Source: Dioscorea cayenensis subsp. rotundata
Taxonomy: Eukaryota; Streptophyta; Magnoliopsida; Dioscoreales; Dioscoreaceae
Assembly: GCF_009730915.1 (NCBI RefSeq)
Contig: NC_052479.1
Coordinates: 30,629,610 to 30,693,609 of the forward strand
Reading direction: 5' to 3'
DNA: 64,000 nucleotides
A program made the translations under genes and the position numbers. Below the pieces are notes generated by a model. The model made no database searches and was not told where the DNA came from. It saw nothing but the letters and a program-made list of their open reading frames with translations. Shown here piece by piece: positions 29,434 through 39,762 of this stretch (the stretch's first letter is position 1; each line of letters starts with the position of its first letter).

Positions 29434-30833
29434 ATGGTAACTATATAATTGAAGATTTTGATCATGTTTTTGCAATCTACTTAAGATATATAATGACAAT
29501 TCTGTGGCGGCATTGATTTTCATTGCATGTGTTATATACCTGATGACCTGATGTGCTTAAAAAATATGAAACTTGACCTATTTTATTATGCATGATGATG
29601 ATGCTTAAGCACAATCTCTGTTGTTGCAGGCAACCAATGAAAATCTTCCGCCTACTGTTATCAAACAGCTTGCTAAGGAATTGAAGAATCTTGATGAAAC
29701 TCCGCCAGAAGGAATTAAGGTTGTTGTAAATGATGATGACTTCTCCACCATATTCGCCGATATTGAGGGTCCATGTAAGTGACCATACTATATTGTTGTT
29801 GTTTGTGTACTTTAAGTTCTTTAGGTAATGGCTGAAATCTTATTTATCCATTTGTAATTTAGCTGGAACTCCTTATGAGAACGGTGTCTTCCGCATGAAG
29901 CTATTACTGTCTCACGACTTCCCTCATTCTCCACCCAAAGGTATTCTAATTGCTAATTATTATATTTATAACAATGTTATCGTTTGATTATTTCTTCATT
30001 GTAGTCATGTTTTTAATCTCTGTAGGTTACTTCTTGACAAAAATATTCCATCCAAATATTGCAACAAATGGGGAGATATGTGTCAACACGCTGAAGAAGG
30101 ACTGGAATCCAAGTCTTGGTCTACGACATGTTTTGCTTGTAAGCTCATTCTTGGAATACCCAGTTAGAACTTATCATTTATTAATCCATTTCATAAGCTC
30201 ATATTCTTTGAATACCAGTTGTAACTTATAATTCATCAATCCAGCTCATCTGATCTATCTCTAATTTAGATATTGCCTAATGTATGCACTGTTATTATAG
30301 GTCGTGAGATGTCTACTGATAGAACCGTTTCCTGAGTCAGCACTTAATGAACAAGCTGGTAAGATGTTGCTTGAGAATTACGAGGAGTACGCGAGACATG
30401 CAAGGTCAGCCTTCCTCCTATCAACAATTAATGAACAATCTTATTGCTTTCCTGCAATTCATTGTTATTGTCCAATGACCATTGCTGCAGGCTATATACC
30501 GGTATTCATGCCCTTAAACCCAGCTCCAGATCAAAGACCGGAGCTATCACGGAGTCAACCACGGCTTTGAATGTGGATCAAACCAACACAGTTCTTAGTA
30601 ACAGCAAAGTGCCCCTGGCTCCGACAGCATTGAGCACATCTACTGCATCTAAAGGAACTGCAGCAACCGGACTGGATCCAAATGTTGTGATCTCTGGACC
30701 AACAAATGAGCCTGCCACAGGACCAGCTGCTGCTATCCAAAAGAAGGAAGCACCAAATGCGGCCGCAGCAGCGAAATCTCAAGTTGATAAGAAGAAAATT
30801 GATGCCAGGAAGAAGAGTCTGAAGAGATTATAG
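29434..30833 (+). CDS. UBC22-like: Ubiquitin-conjugating enzyme E2, UBC22 / UBE2S type
   Basis: E2 enzyme that extends K11-linked ubiquitin chains with the anaphase-promoting complex in animals; plant UBC22 is its counterpart. Coding exons 29434-29436, 29630-29774, 29863-29940, 30026-30138, 30301-30404 and 30491-30833 give 261 aa. The ATG stands alone: the donor GTAACT follows directly. The UBC fold carries the HPN motif (84-86) and the catalytic Cys94 in [15 protein letters not shown]. Cys95 is the active Cys in human UBE2S, so the position fits. After a Ser/Thr/Ala-rich linker the protein ends in a basic tail, [15 protein letters not shown]. The animal enzyme ends in a similar Leu-Arg/Lys-Arg-Leu tail that contacts the APC. 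The gene looks intact. Confidence 0.95.
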
Positions 30834-31604
30834 GGAAGTGAAAAAGCGAGGAAGGGTGGGGATATGAATTAGATAGATATGCAAACTAGTGGTACTGAAA
30901 TTGTTGTGGGAGAAGAATAAACAAAACAACAAACAAAACATTGAGAGTTTGAGGGGCACTTGTTATGTCATTTTGGAAATTAAAACTCCCTTAAAATGAT
31001 AAAAATTTCAATTTCTCATTTGAGTGCTTGTCATGATATGCACAAAAGTAAACATGATTAGTTTGGACAGGTTGAGATGAATTTATTATTCTTTTGCTAT
31101 TTGTGCAGGTAAATAATTGACTGATCACCTTCCAGAGAAAATCAGTCTTATCATTCTTCAAAGTTCAAACATGCAATTCAAATACAGCAGTGGACTAGTC
31201 AAAAAGAAGGAGCTTCTTCTCCATGGCTTCTTCTTCTTCTTCTTCTTCTCAGTTTTTCCCAAAAATAAACTTGAGGTTGATATAGCTTGGCATCTCTCTC
31301 TTCTCTTGTTTGTTGCATGACTACTAACCACACAAGTGTACCCCTCTTTGTTTTATGAAAAGAGAAACACTCTTGACCAGATTGAGACCCAATGTTTCTT
31401 TGGCAGGTGTCTGATTTTCATGGTTGAAAGGTTAGACTTTTTTTGTATATATTTATATATATATATATATTTTTGATGAGTAATATAAATGAGAAACATT
31501 GAATTATTGGAATGTGAGTGTCCGTTTGGCAGGTGGCGCTTGTGAACAAATATGGTTCTCCTTCTTTGGCACCTTCCCTGGTTTTGCGCTTTTGTGGTTC
31601 TCAA
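30834..31604. other. 3' region of the UBC22-type gene and spacer
   Basis: 3' UTR followed by AT-rich DNA. It contains a (CTT)n run near 31224-31247 and a (TA)n run near 31448-31470. No gene is supported. Confidence 0.45.
31597..31604. repeat. 8-bp target duplication of the hAT element, left copy
   Basis: GTTCTCAA directly precedes the CAGGGACGGAAC terminus and recurs directly after the opposite terminus at 33294-33301. Eight bases is the hAT hallmark. Confidence 0.92.
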
Positions 31605-33293
31605 CAGGGACGGAACCAGGATTTATTGATAGGGGGGGGCTGAGGGCAAAATGTTAAAAAAAAAATTTTCAATCAACATAAATTGTATTCAATACAAAAT
31701 AGTGCGATATTGTGACATTTAATTAAATTAATCACAAAAAACATAAAATATTTATCTACGCATTACTAGAAACTTTAGAATCGTACATCCGTCATGACGA
31801 CGTCTGCTTTAAGAGGAGGTAAACGAGTTTGCATTTTTTGAAAACATTGTAGAATCGCGCTCATTGTCGATAGTTCAGAAAAACCTCTTTCTCAATATAG
31901 ACAATCATCGCTATCGCTCATCCACTGCCTCCCATTTTGTTCGCATAGTCGGGTTTTCATAATATTCATCGCGAAAATGCCCTCTCAACACTAGTCGTGA
32001 ACCTGGCAAAAACCAATGCCAACTCAATAAGACGATAAACGAGTGGAAAAAAATAAGTACATTTATCGATGATCAATCATCTTTATAGCAAAAACCTCGC
32101 AAGTCCCCGATATTTGCAAAAATCTTCATCATGTCGCACATCATAAATAAAAGTAGTAAGTTGATCCTCAAGCATCATATGTTCAGTCACCGAAAAGTCT
32201 TCAGGATGCTTCATATGTTACATCATTAAATCCAATTTTATTATGTGTTAATGAATATTTATGATTACGAAACCTTTGGTATAACTAGTCTTATTGAAAG
32301 TTTGAAACCTATTTTGTTATGCATTTTACTATATAGATTTAATAATAAACATTATTTACTTATACATATATACATTATGATACATATTAATATTTGATAT
32401 TTGATATTTTCAACATTTTAACTCATCAAGGCATTTAATCAAACACATTGTAAGCATATTTATAAAAATGAAGTTTATCATTCATGTTATATTTATTTCA
32501 CCCATAAATTTAATACATTCATTCTCTCATTTTCAATAAGAAGTGATCATTGATTATATGATCAAATAATTAAAAAAAATAAATACTAAAATATACATAC
32601 TCAGTGAAAAGTAGAGAGGATGCAGTGTAGTGTAGAAGCAGTCAGGTTGAAGAAGCAACAAAGCTGGAATTTTGAATATTTTGAAACCTGGAAATAGATT
32701 TTGATTAAAGGGTAAAATTGACCTTTCAAATGTTTGAATGTTGGTTAGTTTTGAGAGGGAATGAATGAACGGCTGAGATTAATTTCATCAAGATGATTGG
32801 TTTAAGTTCGAGGCAACCTCAAGAGTCAAGATTAGTTTTCCAATGAATGGCCAGGATGAGATAATCAAATGGATGCACATTAGTTCGAGGCAACATTAGT
32901 TGGTTTGGTTTAACCAGAATGCAATTAACTCATGCTCTCAATGCACCAGTTTCATTTCAGTTACTGAAATTTCTGTAAATTATAAAAGCTTCAAACTTGG
33001 CTGGTTCTGCTTTTCTTTGAACATCTCATCTTCCATGAATTATCCCGACTATGCTAAATGTTTTTCCGAGGTTGAGTTGAATACAAAAGTTCTTCCTCAT
33101 TGTCTTTAGTATCTCATGTAGTGATTATCAAGGCGGATGAGGGGGTGCTTTGGAGGGAGCTAGCATGGCTAAAGGGGGCTGGTTTACATGGTTCCATAAC
33201 TTCAATGTTTTCCGGCCAAACATAAAAAAAAACCTTGCCGGTGCCGAGGGGGGGCTGAAGCCCCTGCTAGCCCCCCCCTTAGTTCCGTCCCTG
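31605..33293. mobile_element. Non-autonomous hAT transposon (1689 bp) with intact ends
   Basis: Terminal inverted repeats begin CAGGGACGGAAC at the left and, on the opposite strand, CAGGGACGGAACTAAGG at the right. G/C-rich subterminal tracts (ggggggggctgag at the left, gagggggggctgaag at the right) sit inside both ends. Perfect 8-bp target duplications flank it. The interior is AT-rich apart from a decayed transposase C-terminus near the left end, so this copy could move only with help from elsewhere. Perfect target duplications suggest a recent insertion. Confidence 0.92.
31790..32030 (-). pseudogene. Remnant of hAT transposase C-terminal dimerisation region
   Basis: On the minus strand, LALVFARFTTSVERAFS is followed across frame changes by KPDYANKMG, IVYIEKEVFLN and LPPLK-like pieces. 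TTSVERAFS is typical of the hAT dimerisation domain, in the TTF-type (zinc finger MYM-like) branch common in plants. Stops and shifts interrupt it, and the rest of the transposase is absent. It explains the internal origin of the deletion derivative. Confidence 0.65.
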
Positions 33294-33301
33294 GTTCTCA
33301 A
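33294..33301. repeat. 8-bp target duplication of the hAT element, right copy
   Basis: GTTCTCAA matches 31597-31604 and directly follows the terminus ttccgtccctg. Confidence 0.92.
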
Positions 33302-35374
33302 TCAATCCTTTTTTTCTTCCAAATGTTTTTGATTTATTAGTGATTGATGATCATGAGTTTCACCATCCATTAATTTCTTGTACTATTTTGTGTTCATGTC
33401 TATGGCTCATACATGCCCCACGCCTAATACACCATCATCAAATATCTCCCCCCTTTTTTTTTAAATTTTTTTTTAAATTAACACTCTAATTAATAATAAC
33501 AATAACAATAATAATAAACATTAAAAACTGTTAGTCGTGAGTTAGCTCACTAATAACTACCAATGCAAATCTCCTATGAAAGTTCTGTGTGAAGAATACC
33601 ATTCTTTCTTTTAGGGTTACATGTAACTGATGTATTTTTGTACCTGTTTATACTTTGTTGTGTTGTTTATCGGTTTTATAAAAAAAAAAAAATAATAATA
33701 ATAATAATAATTTTTTATTTAAAAAAAAGAAAAGAAAAGGACAATATTAATTTCATCACGTAACGCAATAGATGGTGCCAAATGGCTAGGTAAAAATCAG
33801 TAAAAACTCGATATTTTTTTAATTAATATAAAAAAATTAAACATGACCCAGAACTTTCAATAGCCAACGGTACATGCACCAACTGTCAAACAGATATTTT
33901 TCTTTTTTTAAAAAATAAAAAATAAAAAATTTCTTTTTTTGGTAATTATATTAAAAAAAAAAATCACGTGCACGGCACGCCCTTCGCGGCAACGAGGCAA
34001 CCGAACACGTTTCACCATCCAAGCCGCTCACCACCACAATCCACAAATACACGCACACGTGGCGGCTTCTCGTGACGCCGCTCTCACATCACATGCTCAC
34101 GTCTTCGTTTCCAATTTTCCCAAAACGGGTGGCTATGAATCGGTTGGTGCGCTTTGAGTGACTCGGAAGCCGGGTTGTGGGGCTTCTGTGTTTTTTTACC
34201 CTTTTACCCTTGCTATTATGACTAATTGTGCGTGTTCTATGGATATTAAAGAGGGTAATTCAGTCATACAAGTTTCCCTTTTTATTAGACTGTCAGACGT
34301 CGCCACGTGTCTTTTTGAATGCATTGCGTGTCAAGGACGTGATGTACCAAAATTTTCATGCGGGTCCCACTTCTTGCGAGATATTTTTGTGGGCTTAAAA
34401 TTACTTGTGGATTTAAAAAATCCAATTATATATATAAATAAATAAAATAAAAATTTCCATTTAAAACCCCTACAAATCTTCATAATATTTTTTTCTTAAA
34501 ATACATACCTTCACAAACTTCATGTATATATTTTTTACATATATATTGTATTATTAAAAACCAACATAATAAAAACCAAAAACTATACTCCATATGGCAT
34601 TTATTTTAGCATATAAAACCTTATTAAAGAAAAAACAAAATTAAATGTGTGCATGTATATATATATATAATAAACCACAAAGGATGAGATATTTTATTTT
34701 TTATATTTGAATCCAATGAGACACAAGTGATAGACAGAGTGGACACATCAAAGCATGACTTTAATTGGAAACATATGAAATTAATAATCGAATGATCTTA
34801 AAATTCTTTTGATGCCATACCACCACAACCATGCACACACATCACCCAAAATTAAATCCTCACATTTTAGTCCACACATTTTTACGTACTAGACCCCCAC
34901 CACACATTTTTTTAAAATCAACAATAACACCGTTAATAATTTACATTTATAAAAAAATTACACCACAATTTTTATAAAAAAATAAAAAAAATATATATAA
35001 ATAATTTTTTTAAAAAAAATAAAAAAAATAATAATAAGAAGTTCGAGGGGAACGAGGTATGTGGACAGGCATGGCTCTACGAGACCCTCCATCCCTTCCC
35101 ACCCATTTATTTTTATTTTTAATTAATTAATTTCAATAATTTTTTTCTTTTTTTATTATTATCCACTCTTTTTACTTTGAAATTTCAATAAATTTTGTCA
35201 ATTAAATAAATAAATAAATAAATAAAAATTTAATAATTAAAAATGGGTATATAAAAGCATCGAGCTCAACCCACCATTCCTTCCAACTCTCGTCGTTCCC
35301 AAAACCGCCTCTGGTTTTTTCGCAAAACCGCTGGGAATCTCTCGCTAGGGTTAGGGTTTCGAGCTTCAAGGAAG
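33302..35374. other. Long AT-rich intergenic region with one GC-richer island
   Basis: Mostly A/T tracts. 33960-34400 is GC-richer and has ACGT-core words (cacgtgcacg at 33965, acacgtggcgg near 34055, gccacgtgtc near 34302), the cores recognised by bZIP/bHLH factors. Weak frames there show no domain. This could be a distal regulatory block or decayed gene. 35150-35374 holds AATA-repeat sequence (near 35205-35226), a TATATAAAA box-like word near 35250 and the leader of the B-box gene. Confidence 0.4.
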
Positions 35375-35977
35375 ATGAAGAAGAGCGCGACGGCAGCGGC
35401 GGTGGGAGAGGCATGCGAGCTCTGTGGGGCGGCGGCAACGGTGCACTGTGAGGCAGACGCTGCTTTTCTTTGCCGATCCTGCGATGCAAGCGTCCACGGA
35501 GCGAACTTTCTCGTCGCTCGGCATCTCCGGCGCCCGATCCACCCATCGGCGTCACCAACGTCGTCGTCCACCTCATCGTCTTGTATTTCGTCGGCCGAAT
35601 CTACGGCGGAGGCGCCGGGATCGAGGTGGAAACGGGGATCGCCGGAGGGGGCGAGGGCGGAGAGGGTGTTGGAGTGGTGGAGCAGGAGGATGGGGGTGGG
35701 GCGAGGGTGTGCGGTGGTGGCGGCGCGCGTGCTCACCTCGTGCGCTGGCCGAATGACGAGCTTGCCCTTCAGGGTGGGGCTCGCGGCGGCGCTCTGGTTC
35801 GCCGTGAAGGCTTGCGGCGACGGAGCTTGCCGGCGGGCGGTTCTGGGCCGGTTGGAGGAGTGTTCTGGTGTACCCGCAAAGCTTATCGTGATCGCCGAGT
35901 CTCGACTCACTCGAGTTTCCAGAACGTTCGCGACTCGCCGAGTCGCCGAGGAAGGCTGGGGCGAGTGCTCCTCTTGA
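35375..35977 (+). CDS. Single B-box zinc finger protein
   Basis: Single-exon gene of 200 aa, probably a nuclear transcription regulator or interaction partner of the BBX family. The B-box is complete: C14, C17, C25, D28, C33, C36, D37, H41 and H50 in the spacing C-x2-C-x7-C-x2-D...C-x2-C-D-x3-H-x8-H. There is no second B-box and no CCT domain. A Ser-rich linker leads to a C-terminal helical part (LEWWSRRMGVG, VGLAAALWFAVKACGDG, GVPAKLIVIAESRLTRV) that I recall in monocot BBX proteins, without a known role. The DNA is extremely GC-rich and flanked by AT-rich DNA, so all frames stay open; this frame is chosen for the B-box. A TATATAAAA word about 125 bp upstream fits a core promoter. Confidence 0.85.
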   Translation: MKKSATAAAVGEACELCGAAATVHCEADAAFLCRSCDASVHGANFLVARHLRRPIHPSASPTSSSTSSSCISSAESTAEAPGSRWKRGSPEGARAERVLEWWSRRMGVGRGCAVVAARVLTSCAGRMTSLPFRVGLAAALWFAVKACGDGACRRAVLGRLEECSGVPAKLIVIAESRLTRVSRTFATRRVAEEGWGECSS

Positions 35978-36002
35978 CTCGGTTTCACGTTCGTCGCACG
36001 TG

Positions 36003-36034
<32 letters not shown>

Positions 36035-37465
36035 TCACACGTGTAATTATCTGGTTTGTTTAGTTAATTAGTAATTTCTAATTAGTAGTTAATCTCTTGG
36101 GTTTAGAAATATCCCGGGGGTATTCCGGGAAGATAAAGTTTGTGCTTGTGTTGCTTTGAGGGTTACTTTGGGAATGTTCTTATTTGGCGGTGGATTTGCA
36201 TTTGGGCATTATTGGAAATCTTTTCTAGCTTTTTCTTTTTTTGGAAATTTGTATTTATTTATATATTAAAAAAAAAACAAGCTTTTTGAAGCCGAGATAA
36301 GGAATTGGAAAGGAGAAGATAAATAGATAAATAATGCTTTTTAACTTTGATTTATTAAGTCAAAAGAAGTATGATATTATTTGCTTCTTATCTTTTCACG
36401 TTATTAGATTTGTTTTTTTTTTTTAAAAAAAAAAATTATCAAGTGATTTTTGAGTTATATATTTATATATAGATGAGTGTTCAGGAAAAAATATTTTATA
36501 ATTTATAGTCGTACATATTTACAATTTAATAATAAAATTAAATATTTGGTTGCGTAGTTTGGCATGCTTTTGAATAAATTTTAATAAATTATTATTCAAT
36601 GGAGTATAAAACAAGAATAATTTATCCTAACCTTTAATAAAGTTATGGATATAATCACTTTAATTCAAATTTATTTATTTATTTATTTATTAGCCATATT
36701 TTATGATCAAATGTCACTTATAGATGCTTTAACCTAATAAACTTTGTTATATATATATATATGAGCACTGATCCTTTCAATCCAACGATTCTCTATTATT
36801 CAGTTAACAGTAATATTACTGTGTTTATAAACAGGGTACCTTTAAGAGTGGGAAAACCAGTATTTTTTAAAATTAAATTAATTAATTCAATTAATATAAA
36901 ATTAGTTTTTACTGTGTATTATCTTAATTTTACTGTTGCTGTGTGCGTCCACAGAAACCTTTTATAATTGATATTTATTATGATAGATTTGGTAAAGATG
37001 TTAGAATTTTTTTTTGGTTTGGAGATCCGCGCACATGACTCTCGTGCTCTGCCGCATGAGTTTTATGTGTTAAATATTTATTTTATCATAGTCATGACAT
37101 ATTTGCCTATATTTTCATTAAATAATTTTTTTTAAAATAAAAATAAATTTAGGAAGACATCGAGTCTCATATATTAATAAATGTTTGTTTTATCGGAGGC
37201 ACGTTTGTGCTCATCTTGACATGTTTATCTACATTTTAAAAAAATAAAAAAAATAAAAAAAGGTAATTCATTTAATCCATTTTTTTCATTATAGTTTCAA
37301 ACAACAACAACAATAACATACCAAAAAAAACCAATATTATAAAAATAATATAATTTTAATTAAAAGCATTAATTAAATGAAAAAAATAAATTTATTAATT
37401 TCTTTGAATAAAAATTTTTTTCCCCAATCCAAATTCAAAAATTTTTTTCAGCCCAAGCAAATAAA
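35978..37465. other. 3' region of the B-box gene and AT-rich spacer
   Basis: A (CT)n run at about 36006-36033 lies just after the stop. The rest is AT-rich with poly-T/poly-A palindromic tracts (near 36412-36436) and a (TA)n run near 36750. No gene is supported; the frame 36761-36967 is AT-rich chance. Confidence 0.45.
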
Positions 37466-39495
37466 ATGAAAAGCCCTAATAAAAAAAGCTCCCTTGCAGA
37501 CTTCTCTTCTTCTTCTTTAATGGAGTCCTTGCTCGCGAACTACGCCTCCGACGACGATGACGAGCAAGAGATGGCCTCTAATTCCCATCCCAATCCCAAT
37601 CCCTCTCCCAATTTTTTACTTTCTTCTCTCCCTCCGCCCAAATCCCTACCCAAAATTCCACCTTCCAATTTAAACTCTTCGAAATCCGATCACCATGATC
37701 TCCCCAAACCCAATTCCTCCCTCTTCTCCTCCCTCCCCCCGCCGAAATCCGCCCAAAACCCTAAAAAAGTTGTGAAATTTACGCCCCCCGTCAACCTCGC
37801 CAGTTTGAGATCCACCGATCTCGACGACGACGATGATGACGAGGAGGAGATGGAGCGGAAGTCGGTGAAAATTTCATCTTCCAATCCTTCCAAGGGCCTC
37901 GCTGCGCTGCTCCCTGCTCCAAAGAACTCGCTTTGCTTGGCCCCCAACTCCTCCGACGCTTCCTCGAGGCGTTCGATTCTCGATGCTGATGTTCCAGCTA
38001 TTAGCCAGGAAGGTTTCGGATCGCGCAAAGAGGAAGTGATTGGTGGTTCTGAGAGCTTCGTCAATGCACCCGGAGGAGAGAATCTGGGGTTTACAACAAG
38101 CACGAGCACCAATGAAGCTTCTACATGGGATCCGAGCTATGGAGGTGGCGGAGTCGAGTATGGAGGTTACACGGAGAATTGGAGTGATGGGAGTTATGCT
38201 GGGAATTGGTATGAAGGGAGTGAGACGGTGGCAGAGCCATATCCAGTGATTCCAGAGATGGAAAAGATTGGAGGGAAGAGAGGGAGGAGTGAAATCCCGG
38301 CCAACATTGTTGAGGTGAAGCAGGATGAGTTGATGAAGAACAGGCCCCGGCAAGACCAAGTTAAGCTGACAGGGATCGCCTTTGGCCCCAGTTATCAGGT
38401 TTCCATGCTTCTTCTTCTCTTCAATGTGTTTGTTTTGCATTTAATTCTTGCTTGTTTTCATGCAAAGTGTCATCTTTTTTAGTTCTTTGTTGTAGTTTGA
38501 ATTCTTTTGGGTTCTTTTTTTGCCTTGTTATGTAGGTTAAAGTGTTTGTTTTTGGATTTATACTTTCAATTCTTGTTTGTTATCATTCAGTGTTATCTTT
38601 CTTAGTGCTTTGTTGTAGTTAAATGTGTTTGTTTTTGCATCAGTAGTTTGAATTTTTTTGCTTGCTTTTTTCATAGCTTTTTTTGCCTTATTAATTAGTT
38701 CAAGGTGTTTGTTTTGCATTTATACTTTCAATTCTTGCTTGTGTTCATTCAGTGTTATCTTTCTTAGTGTCTTGTTGTAGTTCAATGTGTTAATTTTGCA
38801 TCAATAGTATGAATTCTTGCTTGTTTTATATTCTTTTTTTGCCCTGGCTGTTATCATTCAGTGTCATCTTTCTTAGTGCATTGTTGTAGTTCACTTTCAA
38901 TTCTTGCCCTTTTTTTAGCCTCTTTGCCTTATTATCATCCAGTCCAGTGTTACCTTTCTTAGTGCTTTCTTGTAGTTGTTTTTTACTTAGTTTTGGTGAA
39001 GAGAAATCATTCATTTGAATGAATGCTAGAGACTTGCTGTTTATGAAGAATTTTTCTAATCCTTTGGTTTATCATCCTATTTGAAATCATTCTGTCAATA
39101 CATGTAGGCCAACAATATTAAGGAGATTCAAGATGTTTTGTTCATGCTTACTAATTTTCAAGCTTTAATATATCTAGTCATCATAATTTCCTACCATAAC
39201 AAACAAATTGATGATTGCAAATGTCATCAATCAGAGATAATACATCTGTTTGGTAATCATATCTTATTGCTATCATGCATTGCCAAAGAGTTTGCTGGAA
39301 TGTTGCTCTAATTTTAGTTTTTCATCCGCGCAGCCTGTTTCATCAGGCAAAGGGAAGCCATCTAAGTTACACAAAAGGAAACATCAGATCGGCTCTTTGT
39401 ATTTCGACATGAAGCAGAAGGAGATGGAGCTTGCAGAACGAAGATCCAAGGGGTTACTTACAAAATCTGAAACACAAGCCAAGTATGGCTGGTGA
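37466..39495 (+). CDS. PRCC-like: PRCC homologue (proline-rich nuclear protein)
   Basis: Plant counterpart of PRCC, a nuclear protein linked to pre-mRNA splicing and, in animals, to MAD2B (family knowledge). Two exons, 37466-38398 and 39334-39495, join in frame (311 codons, then PVSSGKGK onward) to give 364 aa. The N-terminal half is low complexity, with acidic SDDDDE near residue 28, repeated LPPPKS and a D/E run near 118. The middle is Gly/Tyr/Trp-rich (YGGYTENWSDGSYAGNW). The conserved C-terminus comprises LTGIAFGPSYQ, LHKRKHQIGSLYFDMKQKE and TKSETQAKYGW. The first ATG is used; M19 (MESLLANYASDDD) is a possible alternative that matches conserved starts. The single intron holds tandem repeats. 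Confidence 0.92.
38405..38985 (+). repeat. Degenerate tandem repeats in the PRCC intron
   Basis: The unit around cattcagtgttatctttc (then ttagtgctttgttgtagtt) occurs at least four times (near 38587, 38748, 38857 and 38940). A companion word, gcatttatactttcaattc, lies between copies, for a period of roughly 100-160 bp. Confidence 0.75.
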
Positions 39496-39762
39496 CAAAT
39501 ATGTATCAAGAATCACTATTAAAGAAAAACATGTCATTCTTCTCATGTTCTGTTGTACCTTTTCCATAATCTCCTGCATTCATCTTTTTGAAACAATTCT
39601 TTAGTTACCAATGTCATGTTCTTTGTACAAAGAAATCTCCATCCTCTAATCTTTTGATCAAAGTATTATCAGATTGCCAAGACTTATAGATATGTTCAAA
39701 CACTGGATTAATGTACTATTTTACATGCAATACTTACAAAGTGTTTATGATATAAATTTTGT
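39496..39762. terminator. Convergent 3' ends of PRCC and DNA ligase 4
   Basis: Only 267 bp separate the two stop codons, so both 3' UTRs and poly(A) signals must lie here or overlap. No other feature was seen. Confidence 0.5.

Noticed and set aside
35266-35988. Long minus-strand open frame (240 codons) opposite the B-box gene
   Set aside because: It is the antisense shadow of a very GC-rich coding region. It has low-complexity Ala/Ser/Arg/Pro composition and no domain, whereas the plus frame has a perfect B-box.
35470-36063. Plus-strand 197-codon frame overlapping the B-box gene
   Set aside because: It is an alternative frame of the same GC-rich DNA, running into the (CT)n microsatellite, with Gly/Arg-rich composition and no domain.
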